A model generated the notes under the pieces. That model searched no databases, had not been told where the DNA came from, and saw only the letters and a list, made by a program, of their open reading frames with translations. From assembly GCA_028023455.1 (NCBI GenBank), contig JAQFVV010006274.1, forward strand, positions 5,791,989-5,855,988: 64,000 nt of DNA. The letters are read 5' to 3'. The stretch's first letter is position 1; every line of letters starts with the position of its first letter. Below are positions 35,995-47,237 of the stretch, one piece after another. This DNA comes from Epiperipatus broadwayi (Eukaryota; Onychophora; Udeonychophora; Euonychophora; Peripatidae). The translations under genes and the position numbers were made by a program.

Positions 35995-36205
35995 CATATT
36001 TTTGGGACAAGTTTTCCATTGGCAATTTAGAATTGTAAATTGTTAAATTATCTAAAAGAAAGAATAATATTTTTTCTTTAAAATATCATCTGATCTATTT
36101 TTAAACATCGTAGGTTATATATTTTAAGTTAAAGAGATAAAAAAAAGACATAAAGAGAATAACAAAATGTTCCTTAGATTTTTGCTAAGATAAGAATGAA
36201 AATTT
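35995..36205. repeat. Second copy of the dispersed segment at 30190-30385
   Basis: It shares CATCTGATCTATTTTTAAAC, AAAGAGAATAACAAAATGTT and GCTAAGATAAGAAT with the copy before the Penelope-like element. Confidence 0.6.
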
Positions 36206-36900
36206 AAACCATTTATAATGAAGATCAGATTATATAATCAATATTCATTATTTACAGAACACTGGAATTAGTCAGTTATATAATAGAATAACTTTTGTCA
36301 ATATGTAGTTGATCAGTACAAAATAAATGTATTTTATTCATATCATATTAATGTATATCTAAGTTATATTATTTTATAAGTAGAATTAAATTTGATAATT
36401 CTAGATTGTTATGATGACATGACCTAGTTAGGAACTTCTTTACACACATTGATGGTCAAAAAAAAAAAAGATATATGATGAAAACTAACCAGAGGATGGT
36501 TAATTTATGCACTAAAGTAAAGTCTGAAGACAAAGTGTTAAGAATAAGATGTCATATGTTGGACTATTTTCATCATTTATGAGTGAATGTATAAAAAATT
36601 TTAAACTTTATTTAAACTTTCCAAATACAAACAACTTGTTAGTAATAACACACAAATAGACAATACAGGTTAGTAATTACACAAACTAATGGTTAAAAAA
36701 GAAAAAAACAAATGTGTCTACCATAGCAGATCATGTATGTACTAATGACCATATGTTTAATTGGGAAAATACAAAGATATTGGATAAAGAGGGGAAAATG
36801 TATAGAAGAAAATTCTAGGAGGAAGCCTCTAATTAATCTTGCTCTTAGAAAAAATTTTTTTTAAAAAAAAAGAACTAATTAGCCTCAATAAAAAAAAAAA
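36206..36900. other. Intronic non-coding sequence
   Basis: AT-rich, with A-runs near 36860 and 36890. No gene is seen. Confidence 0.5.
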
Positions 36901-36959
36901 AAATTGAAAGACTCGGGAGGATTTGAACCAACCCTCATATATAAAAACATCAAATTTCT

Positions 36960-37166
36960 ATTATATGTTGCCTTTGACAAAATAGCTCAATTGGTAGTGT
37001 TTGCCTTAAATTCGATATTCAAGAATCTAAAGGTGCGAGTTCAACTTCTAAGCGAATATTGTCACTGTGCATATAGGCCTGTATTGTCTACATTCAAGAA
37101 TCTAAAGGTGCGAGTTCAACTTCTAAGCGAATATTGTCACTGTGCATATAGGCCTGTATTGTCTAC
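36960..37166 (+). repeat. tRNA-derived (SINE-like) repeat with 75-bp duplication
   Basis: TAGCTCAATTGGTAG (about 36982-36996) is a good internal A box of a tRNA gene. GTTCAACTTC about 55 bp on is a weakened B box. The segment from ATTCAAGAATCTAAAGG to TTGTCTAC is duplicated in tandem (37017-37091 and 37092-37166). It is not a functional tRNA, since the arms do not pair properly. A second B-box-like GGTTCAAATCC stands on the minus strand at about 36919-36929. Confidence 0.45.
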
Positions 37167-37448
37167 TTGTGTGTTATTACTAACAAGTTGTTTGTATTTG
37201 GAAAGTTTAAAATTTTCTATACATTCAACATTCACTCATAAATGAAAATAGTCCAACATATCACATCTTATAATATACCATCATTACAAACCTTCAGACA
37301 AATAAAAAGTGCTAAAAATGATTTTATGCTCTAATATATATTTTATTAATTTGATATGGTTTTTGTTATAAATAAAAACTTACTAATATAAATAAAAAGA
37401 GATTGAACTCTATCCACAATAGCTTTAAAATTTTGTGTAAACTTAGTG

Positions 37449-37516
37449 GTGTTCGAGTGAAGAAAAAGATGTGTTTGAGTGAAGAGAAAGATGTGTTTGA
37501 GTGAAGAGAAAGATCT
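37449..37516. repeat. Three-copy 22-bp minisatellite
   Basis: GTTTGAGTGAAGAGAAAGAT is repeated three times with small changes. Confidence 0.8.
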
Positions 37517-39222
37517 AAACAAGATATACTGACAACTGAATAATATACAACTATGAAGTATAAGTTTATAATTATATATTAAATTATCAAATATATTCAA
37601 CTATTACTAATCACACACAGGTTAGTATATATTATGTTTTGATTGCTATTATTCTCTTCAGGTGTTAAGGGCATGACTAGTGATATTATAGCATGAGAAT
37701 CTAACTTAAGTTGATACTTATATCAAAAGTAACAATTGAAATTTTATTTATTTATCTATGAGAGTCCTCCTGATTTCTTTATATATATATTTTAAGAGTC
37801 TGATTAATGAATGGTTTCCAAACATTATATATTGTCATACTAGGTTGAGATTATGGGCAATTTTTTTACAATTTTATTCCTTTACTTTTTCCTTGTACTC
37901 ATTTTTTTTTCCAATTGAACATATATATTCATTGGTAGATGCATGGACTTGTACATCTGTTTTCTCCCTCTAATCATTATTTTGTGCTATTTTAATTGGT
38001 TTTTTATGTAGTGATTGGTCACATTGATACATGTCCTTTCACATTCACTAGGTATTTCAATGATGCGGTTCTTGCTTTTCAGCCTTTGAAAATTGAGCAT
38101 TTGTTGAAGTTAGGATTCCTTGTAATATGTTACAGATTTAAAAAACTATTCTGAAACTACATTACTTCACAGATTTTGTTTAGTTTATCTGCTATCCCTG
38201 ATATGTATGGATACACACAGTATCTATAATTCATTTTTCTGTTAATATTGCTTTTTATTGTCTATTTAAGATTTTGCTAATGGTAACTGACAATCATTCT
38301 TCGTGAAAATTTATTCTACACAGGAATTTTTTTGTTCTTAATTTAATGACTTCTGTACAAATTGTTTCTGTAATAATTGGATATATATGATATTTTGTTA
38401 TGAGAAAGTCTGTCATAAGAGAATCTAAGAATGCCAATTTTTGTTCTTGATCGAATCCTGTTGTGAATTTAATTGAAGCAGATATGTTATTCATATTTGT
38501 CTAGAATATTTGTAATAGTATTCACCATGTGTATCACTGACATAGAAAAATAAGACTTTAAATAAACTAAATGATGCTGATGAGGATGAAAATGATGAAT
38601 CTATAATTATTCCTTAATTTTTATTAAAATAATTCTGACTTACATTTCAAGTAGATTATTGTTAGCAGAATGTTAAGAGTTCAATAACATTATGAATAAA
38701 AAGATTTGCTCTGGTTCGTGAACTATTATATTCATTTAATCTTTTTCTCAACATAGTCTATGTTTTATTACAAAATACATTTGTGAATAAACTTTTCATA
38801 TCAGGGCTTACCAATATGTCAGGTTTTTCTATTTTTATATTCTTGAATAATTCCATAAAGTTCTTAGAATCCTTAACAAAAGAATATGCCCTGCCTGCCT
38901 AAAGACTATGAACCAAAAGAAGAAAAAAAAATTTCTAATAATTAAAAGGGGGCATATGGTCTAGCAGAAAAATGAAGGGACATTTGTTTGTGGAAGCTAT
39001 GTACATTAACATGGACTTGCATTACCATGTTTCTGCATTGGATATTATCATGTGTATTAGATCATTTCTACTGTGAAGAGACTCATTTTTGGATGCGTCA
39101 AAGCAAGTCTAGAAACATTAATAGGTCGCAACAGCTTTCATTATGATTTTTATATACCTTCAGGTTTGTGTTTTTCTTAAGTTGTACATAGTTTGAAATA
39201 TATATTTGCAAAATTAATAATC
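37517..39222. other. Intronic non-coding sequence
   Basis: No gene or recognisable element seen. Confidence 0.5.
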
Positions 39223-39346
39223 TTATATATAGAGCTTGCAAAATAAGCTCTTAACAAGCTTCGAGAAAAACTTTGAGAAAAACCTCAACCCCAGAACGGT
39301 TTCTCAAAGCTTATTAAGATCTTATTTTTCAAGCTCTATATATATA
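39223..39346. mobile_element. MITE-like foldback element
   Basis: About 124 bp with 45-bp inverted arms. The left starts TTATATATAGAGCTTGCAAA and the right ends TTTTTCAAGCTCTATATATAT. Several mismatches separate the arms. The TA-rich ends would fit a TA target, but this is not certain. No coding content. Confidence 0.7.
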
Positions 39347-40000
39347 ACATTTGTAAACACGAGCTTTATTAAATTAGATTATGTGACATCTGATGTGATT
39401 TTTTATCATTTTAATAATGTTGTAAATGTTTGTGTTATTTATGTATTAAATCATAATCTCAAGTTGTCATGGACTTATTAGCTTTTACCAGGGGAAATTT
39501 TATAAGCATATGTTTGTTTTGAAGTATAGGGATTGATCAAGACATAGCAACTATGATGACAATAATAATATTAATCAAATGGTTTATTGCTTAGAAATTC
39601 ATATGAATCGTATTATATTAGAGTACCAGAAGTGATAGAGCTGAGCTGCAATCATGGACTTGTGTTCTAGAGTCTGCAATTCTATTTTAAAGTTAATCAA
39701 TTGGCATTTGAAAATGGCAAGAAATCATTTATTTGATTAATACATATTTATATTAGCTGCTGTATATGATTTTTATTATTTCTTATAATTTATATGGAAG
39801 AACAGAAAATTGGGTTTCATTATTTCCATTTTTGATATTATCAAAATAATAGTTCCTAATTAAAATTTAAAACATAATATAAAACAATATTCTAAATTAG
39901 GTTTAAAATATTTAATGTAAAAGGTAGATTTAAAAACCAAAATTGTGTTAAATGTGATTATTCTTTTTTCTGTAAACTTCTTGTCATTTGCATAATGTAC

Positions 40001-40114
40001 CTTTGAGTGGATGTGGAGAAGTTTTGGCAATGCAAACAAGCCTGCTGATCCCTTCTACTACCTGATTTTTTACTTCAGAATCTTTTTCTTTGGATTTTTT
40101 ACCCAATCTCATAA
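40001..40114 (-). CDS. PACS coding exon (second-last)
   Basis: Acceptor CTTTAG before 40114 and donor GTACAT after 40001, both on the minus strand. The exon opens with two bases that complete an Ile codon from the previous exon and ends with one base completed in the terminal exon. It reads IMRLGKKSKEKD, then VKNQVVEGISRLVCIAK. The pattern K.KEKD.....Q.(V/I)(E/D)GISRL(I/V)C.AK is the conserved PACS segment directly before the DGVEW block. Phases match exons 46463-46680 and 11590-11708 exactly. Confidence 0.92.
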
Positions 40115-40313
40115 CTAAAGAAAAAAAAAAGCAAAGTAATTAATATAACAAATATTAAATAAACATAAATTCTATAATATTATATATATTTTTTTGAATA
40201 TTTAAAGCCCACAAAATACATTTTTAATATATCTCTTTATTCTAAAGCCATTCACAGAGTACAAAAAGTGACTACTAGATGCATAAGTGCATTAAATCAG
40301 CTTTGAATTTTAA

Positions 40314-40354
40314 TCGTCATTGATGAATCAAAGGCAAGAAACTTGTCTGGGGAT
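40314..40354 (+). ncRNA. Degenerate hammerhead-like sequence
   Basis: TTGATGA, then AAGGC, GAAACTTGTC and TGGGGA follow the same order as the motif in the 466-bp array (CTGATGA, AGGCC, GAAACTAGTC, TGGGGA). C3 is U, stem II does not pair well and stem I has a mismatch, so activity is unlikely. It is probably an old relative of the array unit, lying about 200 bp inside the PACS intron. Confidence 0.5.
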
Positions 40355-40496
40355 TGCAATATTATATTTGGTGGCTCTAGAATAGGTAAAGATAACTTCC
40401 CCTTGAAGCACAGAAAATTGCTATTAGAAACACATAATTAAGAATTTGAGAAAATCATAATATTAGATACCATATTTTAGTATATATGAAATACAG

Positions 40497-41355
40497 TGGA
40501 TCATATCCAAATATTGAAAGAAATTATAGAAAGGACTCGTGAATATGAGTTGCCATTATGCTTTGGATTTATAGATTATGAAAAGGCATTTGATTCTATA
40601 AGCATTTCTTCAGTGAATAAAGAATTGGATCATCAAGATATAGATCCAAGATAATGGCATATTCTGAAAAATATTTATAAAAATGCAATGGCAACAATTA
40701 GATTACATAATGATACTATGAAGATTAACATTGAGAAAGATGAATAACAGGATGACACATATCTCCAAAACTTTTTACTGCAGTTTTGCAAGAAATATTT
40801 TGCAGATTAAAATGGAAAGCTAAAAGAGTTAAAGTAAATGGAGATTAATTAAGTTATCTAAATTTTGCAGATGATGCAATTGTTTTTGCAAATATTACTT
40901 TAGAGCTTCAAGAAATGATACAAGAGTTATATTTAAAAAAAGATATATCTATTTATTTGAAAAAGGTTTTAATAAATAAGTTTTGCCAGTTCTTGCTTAT
41001 GGACTGAGACTTGGACACTTAATGGAAGAGCAATACAGACACTTCAGATCACTCAATGAAGTATGGAGAAATGCATATTAGGAGTAATAAGAAAGAGATC
41101 AAAAATAAAATACACAGACGAGATAACAAACAGATGTTAGTGACAATGAAAAAATTAACAAACTGAAGTGGAAATGAACTGGACACCTTGCTAAAAAAAA
41201 TGATAATAGATAATATTCCAAGATATTTAGAAAGAGAACAAATATGAGATAGATAAATGAAATAAGGAAGTGTTCTGGTGTGACGTGGAAAAGAGAAGCT
41301 AAAGACTGGAAAAAATGGATTGAACTTGGAGAGAGACTTTCATTCTGCAGTGGAT
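40497..41355 (+). pseudogene. RTE-like LINE reverse transcriptase relic
   Basis: The first frame reads DHIQILKEIIERTREYELPL, then GFIDYEKAFDS, which holds the first catalytic Asp of a non-LTR RT. ILKNIYKNAMATIRLH and, with a frameshift, an FADDAIVFAN-like stretch (about 40865-40895) follow. The C-terminal part from 40980 matches LAYGLRLG... and KWKWTGHLAKK, then the terminal EIRKCSGVTWKREAKDWKKW. It ends near a GATGATGG run, as many RTE-like elements do. Stops and frameshifts are numerous. Confidence 0.75.
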
Positions 41356-41365
41356 TGATAATGGT

Positions 41366-42309
41366 TGAAAATGATGATGGTATATGTTTGTTAGCAAACT
41401 CTCTTATCTCAAAGCATCTATGTTTATTGTATATAAAGACTAACTGATATTATCTTGGAAACTACACTGTAATATTAGGAGCCACAATTTGTCACTGTTA
41501 ATATATACAAATAAAAAATCAAATTGTGTTTATGTTAAACTGTCTGCCCAAAGATAGGTAAAATAACTAGGCAAAGTAATATTGTGACCAAATAATAACA
41601 CTATATTATCTTCAGTAGTAGTTTGCCATCCTGTAATCCAATTTATTTTTAGTAGCATCTCAATTTTAGAGCTATTGTAGCCAAAAGTAAATTAAAGTTT
41701 AAAATTAAATAAACAAAAAGTTCTCAATTTTTTTTCCACTTGTGTGCTTAGTCTGAATTCTATTAACATCTATAATTAAAATTCTATGATAACCAGAATA
41801 CTAATTGCATTTAGTGATACCAAACTAATTACTTTATATTTAAGCTAATGGCTCTGCAAATTAGATTATTTGTACAATATTATGTCTATGAATTTTTTTT
41901 TTTTTCAACATCAATTATTAAAAATTTGATAAGTGAATAAACTTCAATGCAGAAAACAGTAACCCTAACCCTTATAAATATAATTAAAATGTAATAAATG
42001 TTGAAACAATGATGAATACACTAACAGCAATATTGACTTCATTTTTAGCTTTATTTAGACTAAGCAATCAGTAAATAATAATATAAACTTTCCTTATTGT
42101 AGCGATTTAATTAATAAAATATTATTTTTAAAATAATTTTGTAATTAATTATGATAAATATAAAGATAACAATTGAATAAATAAAAAAAATTTGTAGCAA
42201 TTTTCATGAAATTTACTACCATGATCCTAGTTCCAAACCCTATCCTAATAACTAAATTCATAATAAATACTTTTTGATTGCAACTTTAACACACACAGGC
42301 TGTCACAGA
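41366..42309. other. Intronic non-coding sequence
   Basis: No gene seen. One CCCTAACCC-like run (41960-41972) is too short to mean anything. Confidence 0.5.
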
Positions 42310-43855
42310 AGAGGAGGGGGGTGAGGTCAATGTCCTGGGCCCATAATTTTGGGGAGTCCAAAATGACAGCTGAATATAGTCTTATAGCAAATTGACTTTG
42401 AAATACTATAGTCTGCCACCACATGAATCAGTATTTTTTGTTCTTTCTGCTAAGTTACAATATCTCAAAATGCAAAACATTGTCACCCCAGATTCCTGTT
42501 TTGTCATGGCATCAGACCTTCCCTGAAATTTTATGTGTTTTAATGCTATACAAACTTTGCTATGTAATTCAACTCTAGTTTTGACACTATTACATGTGTA
42601 TTCTACTGAAACTGTTTATCACATCATTAATGTTCTATGAAGTTTATTTGTGCATTTTTATTATTTTATTGAATATGATGCATGCACTGGAAGTCTGCAT
42701 AATGGCAATTTTCTTGGAATAATTGAATTGTTAAGTAAATATGATCCAATATTGGCAAAGCATGTTTTGAAAGTTAAAGCTGCACAAGGAGAGAACAAAA
42801 TAATGCAAGTTCACAATCTTTTGACAATAATATAGAATGAATTTATTAATATTTCGGTTCATTTGTTCAAAGTGAAATTGTTGAGGAAATTAAGAAGAGT
42901 CAATATCTTTCTATTATTGCTAATGCACTCCAGAGTCATCCCATATGGAACAGATAGCATTAATAATTTGGTACAACAAGTTTAGTGAATTGGCATTTTC
43001 ACTCAAAGAAAGAATTGCCAAGAAATAGCTATTTGACTATTAATTTATTTTGGGAATTAAAACTGAATTATAAAAATTGTGTGGGACAAGCCGATATGGC
43101 AGGAAAATATAATGGTGCACAAGCAGTTCTTTTAAGACAAAATAGGAAATGCAAATTCTCTGATTGTGGTAACCACTTTAAATATGGTTAGGAGTAGATT
43201 CTGCAGAATGTTGCAAAGAAGAAATAACTTTCTTTGGTACAGCTCAGCACATTTACAATTTCTTCAAATGGAAGTCCGAAGAAATGGGAGATTTTAAAGA
43301 AGCACTTATCAGTGTATTCACTATATAATATTTCAAAAACAAGATGGTCTGCAAGGATAGATGCAATAAAACCAATAGCTTTAAACTTGAAATCTATATG
43401 ATCTGCTTGAAATAAATTGACTTAAGAAACTTTCCTATAATTCACAGATTCTGGTTCTTGGAAAATATTTGTTAAAATTTGAATATGTAATTATGTCCAC
43501 AGTTTGGTTGAAAATACTAAAATTATTGCATCAAACAATTCTTGGAATAGAGTTCCATAAAGCAATGTTAGATGTAGAAAAAGATAATATGGAAAACTTA
43601 ATTAAAGATATAGAAGAATTTTAAAAACATGGAAATTAGTAGCAACTGAAAATTATATTAGGGCTGATTTTGAAATAAATCATTGACTAAAAACCAAAAA
43701 TCTACTGAAGAATACTTTCATTTAAATGTTTTTGATAAAATTATTAATTCAATAATAAATGGGCTTCAGCATCGATTTCAAACAATTTCTTCAATTTGTT
43801 CTTTCTTCGAAGTTTTATGGAAATTTAATGAAATGCATGAAGACAACATAATTTC

Positions 43856-44455
43856 TGTAGTGTTTGTAAAAATGGCAGACGTTGTGCACTCCAGAAAAAC
43901 TAGAATTTGTTCAAGTGATTGTTGTAGATCACGCGCTGATAACGGAGGAAGTTAAGAAACATAATGGCGGACGATAATTCCAAAAGATATTTGCTTATTG
44001 CAAATATTTCTGGATAAAAGACATTACCTGATTGTACAAGGATTAATTGCTACAGTTATCAGCAAGCAATAAAAGACGATGTAACAACTACGCAGGGGAA
44101 CGCAGTTATTAGCAGCCATATTGGGAGAACATCGAGTAGTGTAATATAGACAGCAGTAGAGAGCAGTCACGCAGTAGCAAGTTGCAGAGCATGTGTTTGG
44201 AGAGCATCCGCTTGCAGACCATTCATTGGAGAGCAGTCAGTGCAGACCATTCATTGGAGAGCATCCGTGGCTGAGCTTTGTTGCAGACCAATTCATTGGA
44301 GAGCTTCGTTGCAGACCAATTCGTTTGGAGAGCTTCGTGGCAGACCAATTCGTTGGAGAGCTTCGTTGGAAAAGAACAGCATGGGAATTGTATAACATTT
44401 GCTGACCGCACAGTATGACTAACCTTGGCACAGTCGTAAGGGCGGATATTTTACA
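43856..44455 (+). repeat. 5' LTR of the TRIM-like element
   Basis: It includes a minisatellite (about 44190-44370) of a unit near 33 bp around GCAGACCA(A)TTC(A/G)TTGGAGAGC, repeated six or so times. Open frames in this part follow from the repeat and are not genes. Confidence 0.9.
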
Positions 44456-44456
44456 A

Positions 44457-44474
44457 TGGCGCAGTCGTATTTGG
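44457..44474 (+). promoter_or_regulatory. Primer-binding site of the TRIM-like element
   Basis: TGGCGCAGTCGTATTTGG. It is the same class as in element 1 (TAGCGCAGTCGG), which suggests a related autonomous partner. Confidence 0.6.
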
Positions 44475-44693
44475 AACCTGGGAGTAGCGAATACGTTGAA
44501 CTACAAGTTTAGCCGTAGACAGAGAAACCGGGTGAAAATGTCAATCCCAATTAGTAACGTTAACAACGGAAGTGAATAGTAAGTCTATGTGATATAACAA
44601 CCCTGTAAGTTTGGAAATAACAGGAAATATATTTCGGCCAAGTAGGAATAGAAAAAGAAAACATCAAGGAATTGCAACAAGGGTTTTTCTGGA

Positions 44694-44707
44694 GTGGAGG
44701 GAGGTGT
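44694..44707 (+). promoter_or_regulatory. Polypurine tract of the TRIM-like element
   Basis: The purine run GGAGTGGAGGGAGG ends a few bases before the TGTAGTG of the 3' LTR. Confidence 0.6.
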
Positions 44708-45318
44708 TGTAGTGTTTGTAAAAATGGCATATGTTGTGCACTCCAGAAAAACTAGAATTTGTTCGAGTGGTTGTTGTAGATCGCGCGCTGATAATGGAGG
44801 AAGTTAAGTAATATAATGGCGGACGATAATTTCAAGAGATATTTGCTTATTGCAAATATTTCTGGATAAAAGATGTTACCTGATTGGACAAGGATTAATT
44901 GCTATAGTTATCAGCAAGCAATAAAAGACGGTGTAACAACTACGCAGGGGAACGCGGTTATTAGCAGCCATATTGGGAGAACATTGAGCAGTGTAATATA
45001 GACAGCAGTAGAGAGCAGCCATGCAGTAGCAAGTTGCAGACCATGCGTTTGGAGAGCATCTGCTTGCAGACCATTCATTGGAGAGCAGTCGGTGCAGACC
45101 ATTCATTGGAGAACATCCGTGGCTGAGCTTCATTGCAGACCAATTCATTGGAGAGCTTCGTTGCAGACCAATTCGTTTGGAGAGCTTCGTGGCAGACCAA
45201 TTCATTGAAGAGCTTCGTTGGAAAAGAACAGCGTGGGAATTGTATAACATTATTTGCTGACCGCACAGTATGACTTGCCATTATAACTTGGCACAGTCAT
45301 AAGGGCGGATATTTTACA
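44708..45318 (+). repeat. 3' LTR of the TRIM-like element
   Basis: It matches the 5' LTR with scattered substitutions and an 11-bp insertion near 45275. Confidence 0.9.
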
Positions 45319-45845
45319 ATTTCAAAGGCAAAATTATTGCTAGATAAATATAAAAATGAAATACTGTGAGGAAATTGTTGAAGAAATAATACTGCTAAAG
45401 CGAATTTACAAATCCAATTTCAAATTAAGTACAAAGACAACAGAATTGTTTGAAGAAATTATTGAGATGGAGTTTTTACACATTTTTCTAAATATAGCAA
45501 TTTTGCTACAGATTTTCCTAACATTACCTTCAAGTGTAGCAGAAGCTGAGAGATAAGTTTAATGTTTTAAAAAGAATTAAAAAACTTTGATCACCAATGC
45601 ACCAGAAGCGACTAAACAACTTTGCAACCCTTAATATTAGTTAAGAAATTAATCGCACTTTAGATTACTCTGGCATAATTGCTGAATTTGCAAATGGTAA
45701 AGCTCACAAAGCGTATGTAAAATAAATTATTTTTATAGTGAATTAAATTAAAAGTTGTATTTTTTTGACCAAAATTTTATTTTAATTTTTGAGGGGCCTC
45801 AAAAATATTAGTTGCTCCAGGCCTCGTAATTTCTCTGTAAGGCCT

Positions 45846-46462
45846 GCAAATGCATATACATGTTTAAAAGGTGTATAATACACATATATATATAAACTAC
45901 AAAAATATAACCATTACCAGTCAAACTTTCATGTTATGTTTTACCATTTACAAATAATCGTCAACTATTCTAAAAATAAACCCAGTGTCCTTTTTCTGAT
46001 TAATGGAAAAACTTAGATTCATAAAATAACAATTAACATTTTGACCAAATCCTGTTAGCTATTCTTAGAATTAACTATAAAGAGAGACTACAAAGAAAAA
46101 TTGAAATAAGGTTGATGAACTCAAAAACATTATTTTTAACAATTAACATATTTAAATTCATTTATTAATCAATATAACTTCACACAATTTTCTTTATAAT
46201 TTCTGAAGATGGCAAAATATTAATTATTGTGGTTTGTGAATGAAATTCTTCCATCAAAGAGAAAAAAGGTAATAGATTATCATTATATATAGATAGTTAC
46301 AGTATCTAGATATGCACTGGGGGGGGGGGGGCAAAAAAAGGACATTTTTTTCTTTAAATTTCTAACTTTACATATATTTTATTCATTAACTTTTTTAACT
46401 CGCAGATAAACGAAATCATGGGCATGTGAAGTATACTTAATTAAAACGAAATAATTCCTTAC
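45846..46462. other. Intronic sequence with poly-G tract
   Basis: No gene. A run of 13 G lies at 46319-46331, rare in this AT-rich sequence, followed by an A-run. Confidence 0.55.
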
Positions 46463-46680
46463 TTTTTTGTTTTTTTTCTTTGGTGGTGAATATCATAGTT
46501 AAAGTTGTGTTTCCTGTATCCCAAAATTGGGATAGTCGTGTAACTTGAATGGACTTGAAAAAAGTCTTAATTGTTGATTTGTTGGTGTCTTTTTTCGCAC
46601 CCTCTTGCTTGGGAGCATTGAGCCAGTAATCTACTTGAAGCTCCAACGCTTCTGTAATGATGGGATGGATAGACTGAGAA
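46463..46680 (-). CDS. PACS coding exon
   Basis: Acceptor TTTGCTTTATTTCAG before 46680 and donor GTAAGG after 46463, both on the minus strand. It starts with one base that completes a Ser codon from the microexon upstream and ends with one base used in exon 40001-40114. The product reads SQSIHPIITEALELQVDYWL, then KKDTNKSTIKTFFKSIQVTRL and, at the end, TTKEKKQK. LELQVDYW, the K..FRS(L/V)QV(S/T)RL-like block and the (T/V)TKEK..K ending are conserved features of the PACS C-terminal region. The open frame runs past the donor to a stop at 46437, which is intron reading. Confidence 0.92.
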
Positions 46681-47237
46681 CTGAAATAAAGCAAAAATAA
46701 AAAATACTTTAATAAAAATTTTTACATAGCAATTCAAAAGCTACAATACCCACCACCGCCATCACCACTAACCCGAATAGCAGAAATTTAAAAAAGAATA
46801 AAAAAATCTTGGAATTTTTTTTCTAATAGACATTATAATAATCAGAAAATGCCTAGTTAACTATGCAATAACAAATTATTCAAGGTTGTAAAAATTCGAT
46901 CAATTCTTCATTTAAAAAAGTGATAATAATTTAAAATGTACATATATATAATAGCCAACACTGAGTTTATTTTCTCTTACCGCAATACTTAAACATTGGA
47001 TTTACTAGTGGCTAAAAGTAACAGGTGAATAAAAAAATTATATACACAAATAAGTGCATGAATAATGCATATGTGTGTGTATATATCTGTAACGTTGTAA
47101 TTAAAAATCTACATCATTTTTTTTTACTTTTTAAATTAACCTATTTAAAGCAGCTTAAATAGCGAGGCCTATATCTACAAGTGCAGAAAGCTTTCGGAAA
47201 AAAAGGAGTGAAAGTAAACAGCAGGGGGCCCATTTAC

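Larger units (their letters stand above)
11709..40000 (-). other. Last PACS intron, about 28.3 kb
   Basis: The donor is GTACAT directly after 40001 (minus strand) and the acceptor CAG lies at 11711-11709. The phases on both sides fit (G then TT). Most of its length is transposon: a full gypsy element, a hammerhead-bearing array, a Penelope-like element and a gypsy relic. 11709-13099 shows nothing recognisable. Confidence 0.85.
43856..45318 (+). mobile_element. Non-autonomous LTR retrotransposon (TRIM-like), 1463 bp
   Basis: LTRs of 600 and 611 bp (43856-44455 and 44708-45318) start TGTAGTGTTTGT and end GGCGGATATTTTACA. They surround only 252 bp with a PBS-like TGGCGCAGTCG one base after the 5' LTR and a purine-rich GGAGTGGAGGGAGG before the 3' LTR. 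The target duplication is ATTTC on both sides (43851-43855 and 45319-45323). There is no coding capacity. It landed in the hAT transposase relic. The LTRs are very similar, so the insertion is fairly recent. It must have used another element's Gag and Pol. Confidence 0.92.
42650..45720 (+). pseudogene. hAT transposase relic, interrupted
   Basis: 42650-42835 reads FLGIIELLSKYDPILAKH, the usual start of the DUF4371 part of ZMYM-like hAT transposases. 43080-43190 contains CVGQADMAGKYNGAQAVLLR, matching the conserved G.(S/A).(N/D)M.GKY.G.Q block. Near 43330 is ISKTRWSARIDAIKPI, the conserved (K/L)(S/T)TRW.AR segment. After the LTR insertion, 45356-45556 ends with LPSSVAEAER, the start of the hAT dimerisation region (LP.S.A..ERSFS). 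Stops and frameshifts are frequent, so there is no activity. Confidence 0.8.
42310..45845 (+). mobile_element. Degenerate hAT transposon (ZMYM/DUF4371 type)
   Basis: The coding relic is flanked by weak inverted ends. On the left are GAGGTCAATGTCCTGGGCCC and an ATTTTGGGG. On the right, inverted, are GAGGCCTGGAGC and TTTTTGAGGCCCC. The transposase can be followed across it, but a later LTR element at 43856-45318 splits it. Without the insert the element would be about 2.1 kb. I could not find an 8-bp target duplication. Confidence 0.65.

Noticed and set aside
41960-41972. CCCTAACCC as telomere-like repeat
   Set aside because: Only about one and a half units, expected by chance.
44193-45281. 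Open frames with repeated QTIHW/SATKLS-like peptides
   Set aside because: They are translations of the minisatellite in the TRIM LTRs, in both strands and several frames.
46437-46462. Continuation of the PACS frame past 46463 to a stop
   Set aside because: GTAAGG is a strong donor and the phase to the next exon fits exactly, so the extension is intron.
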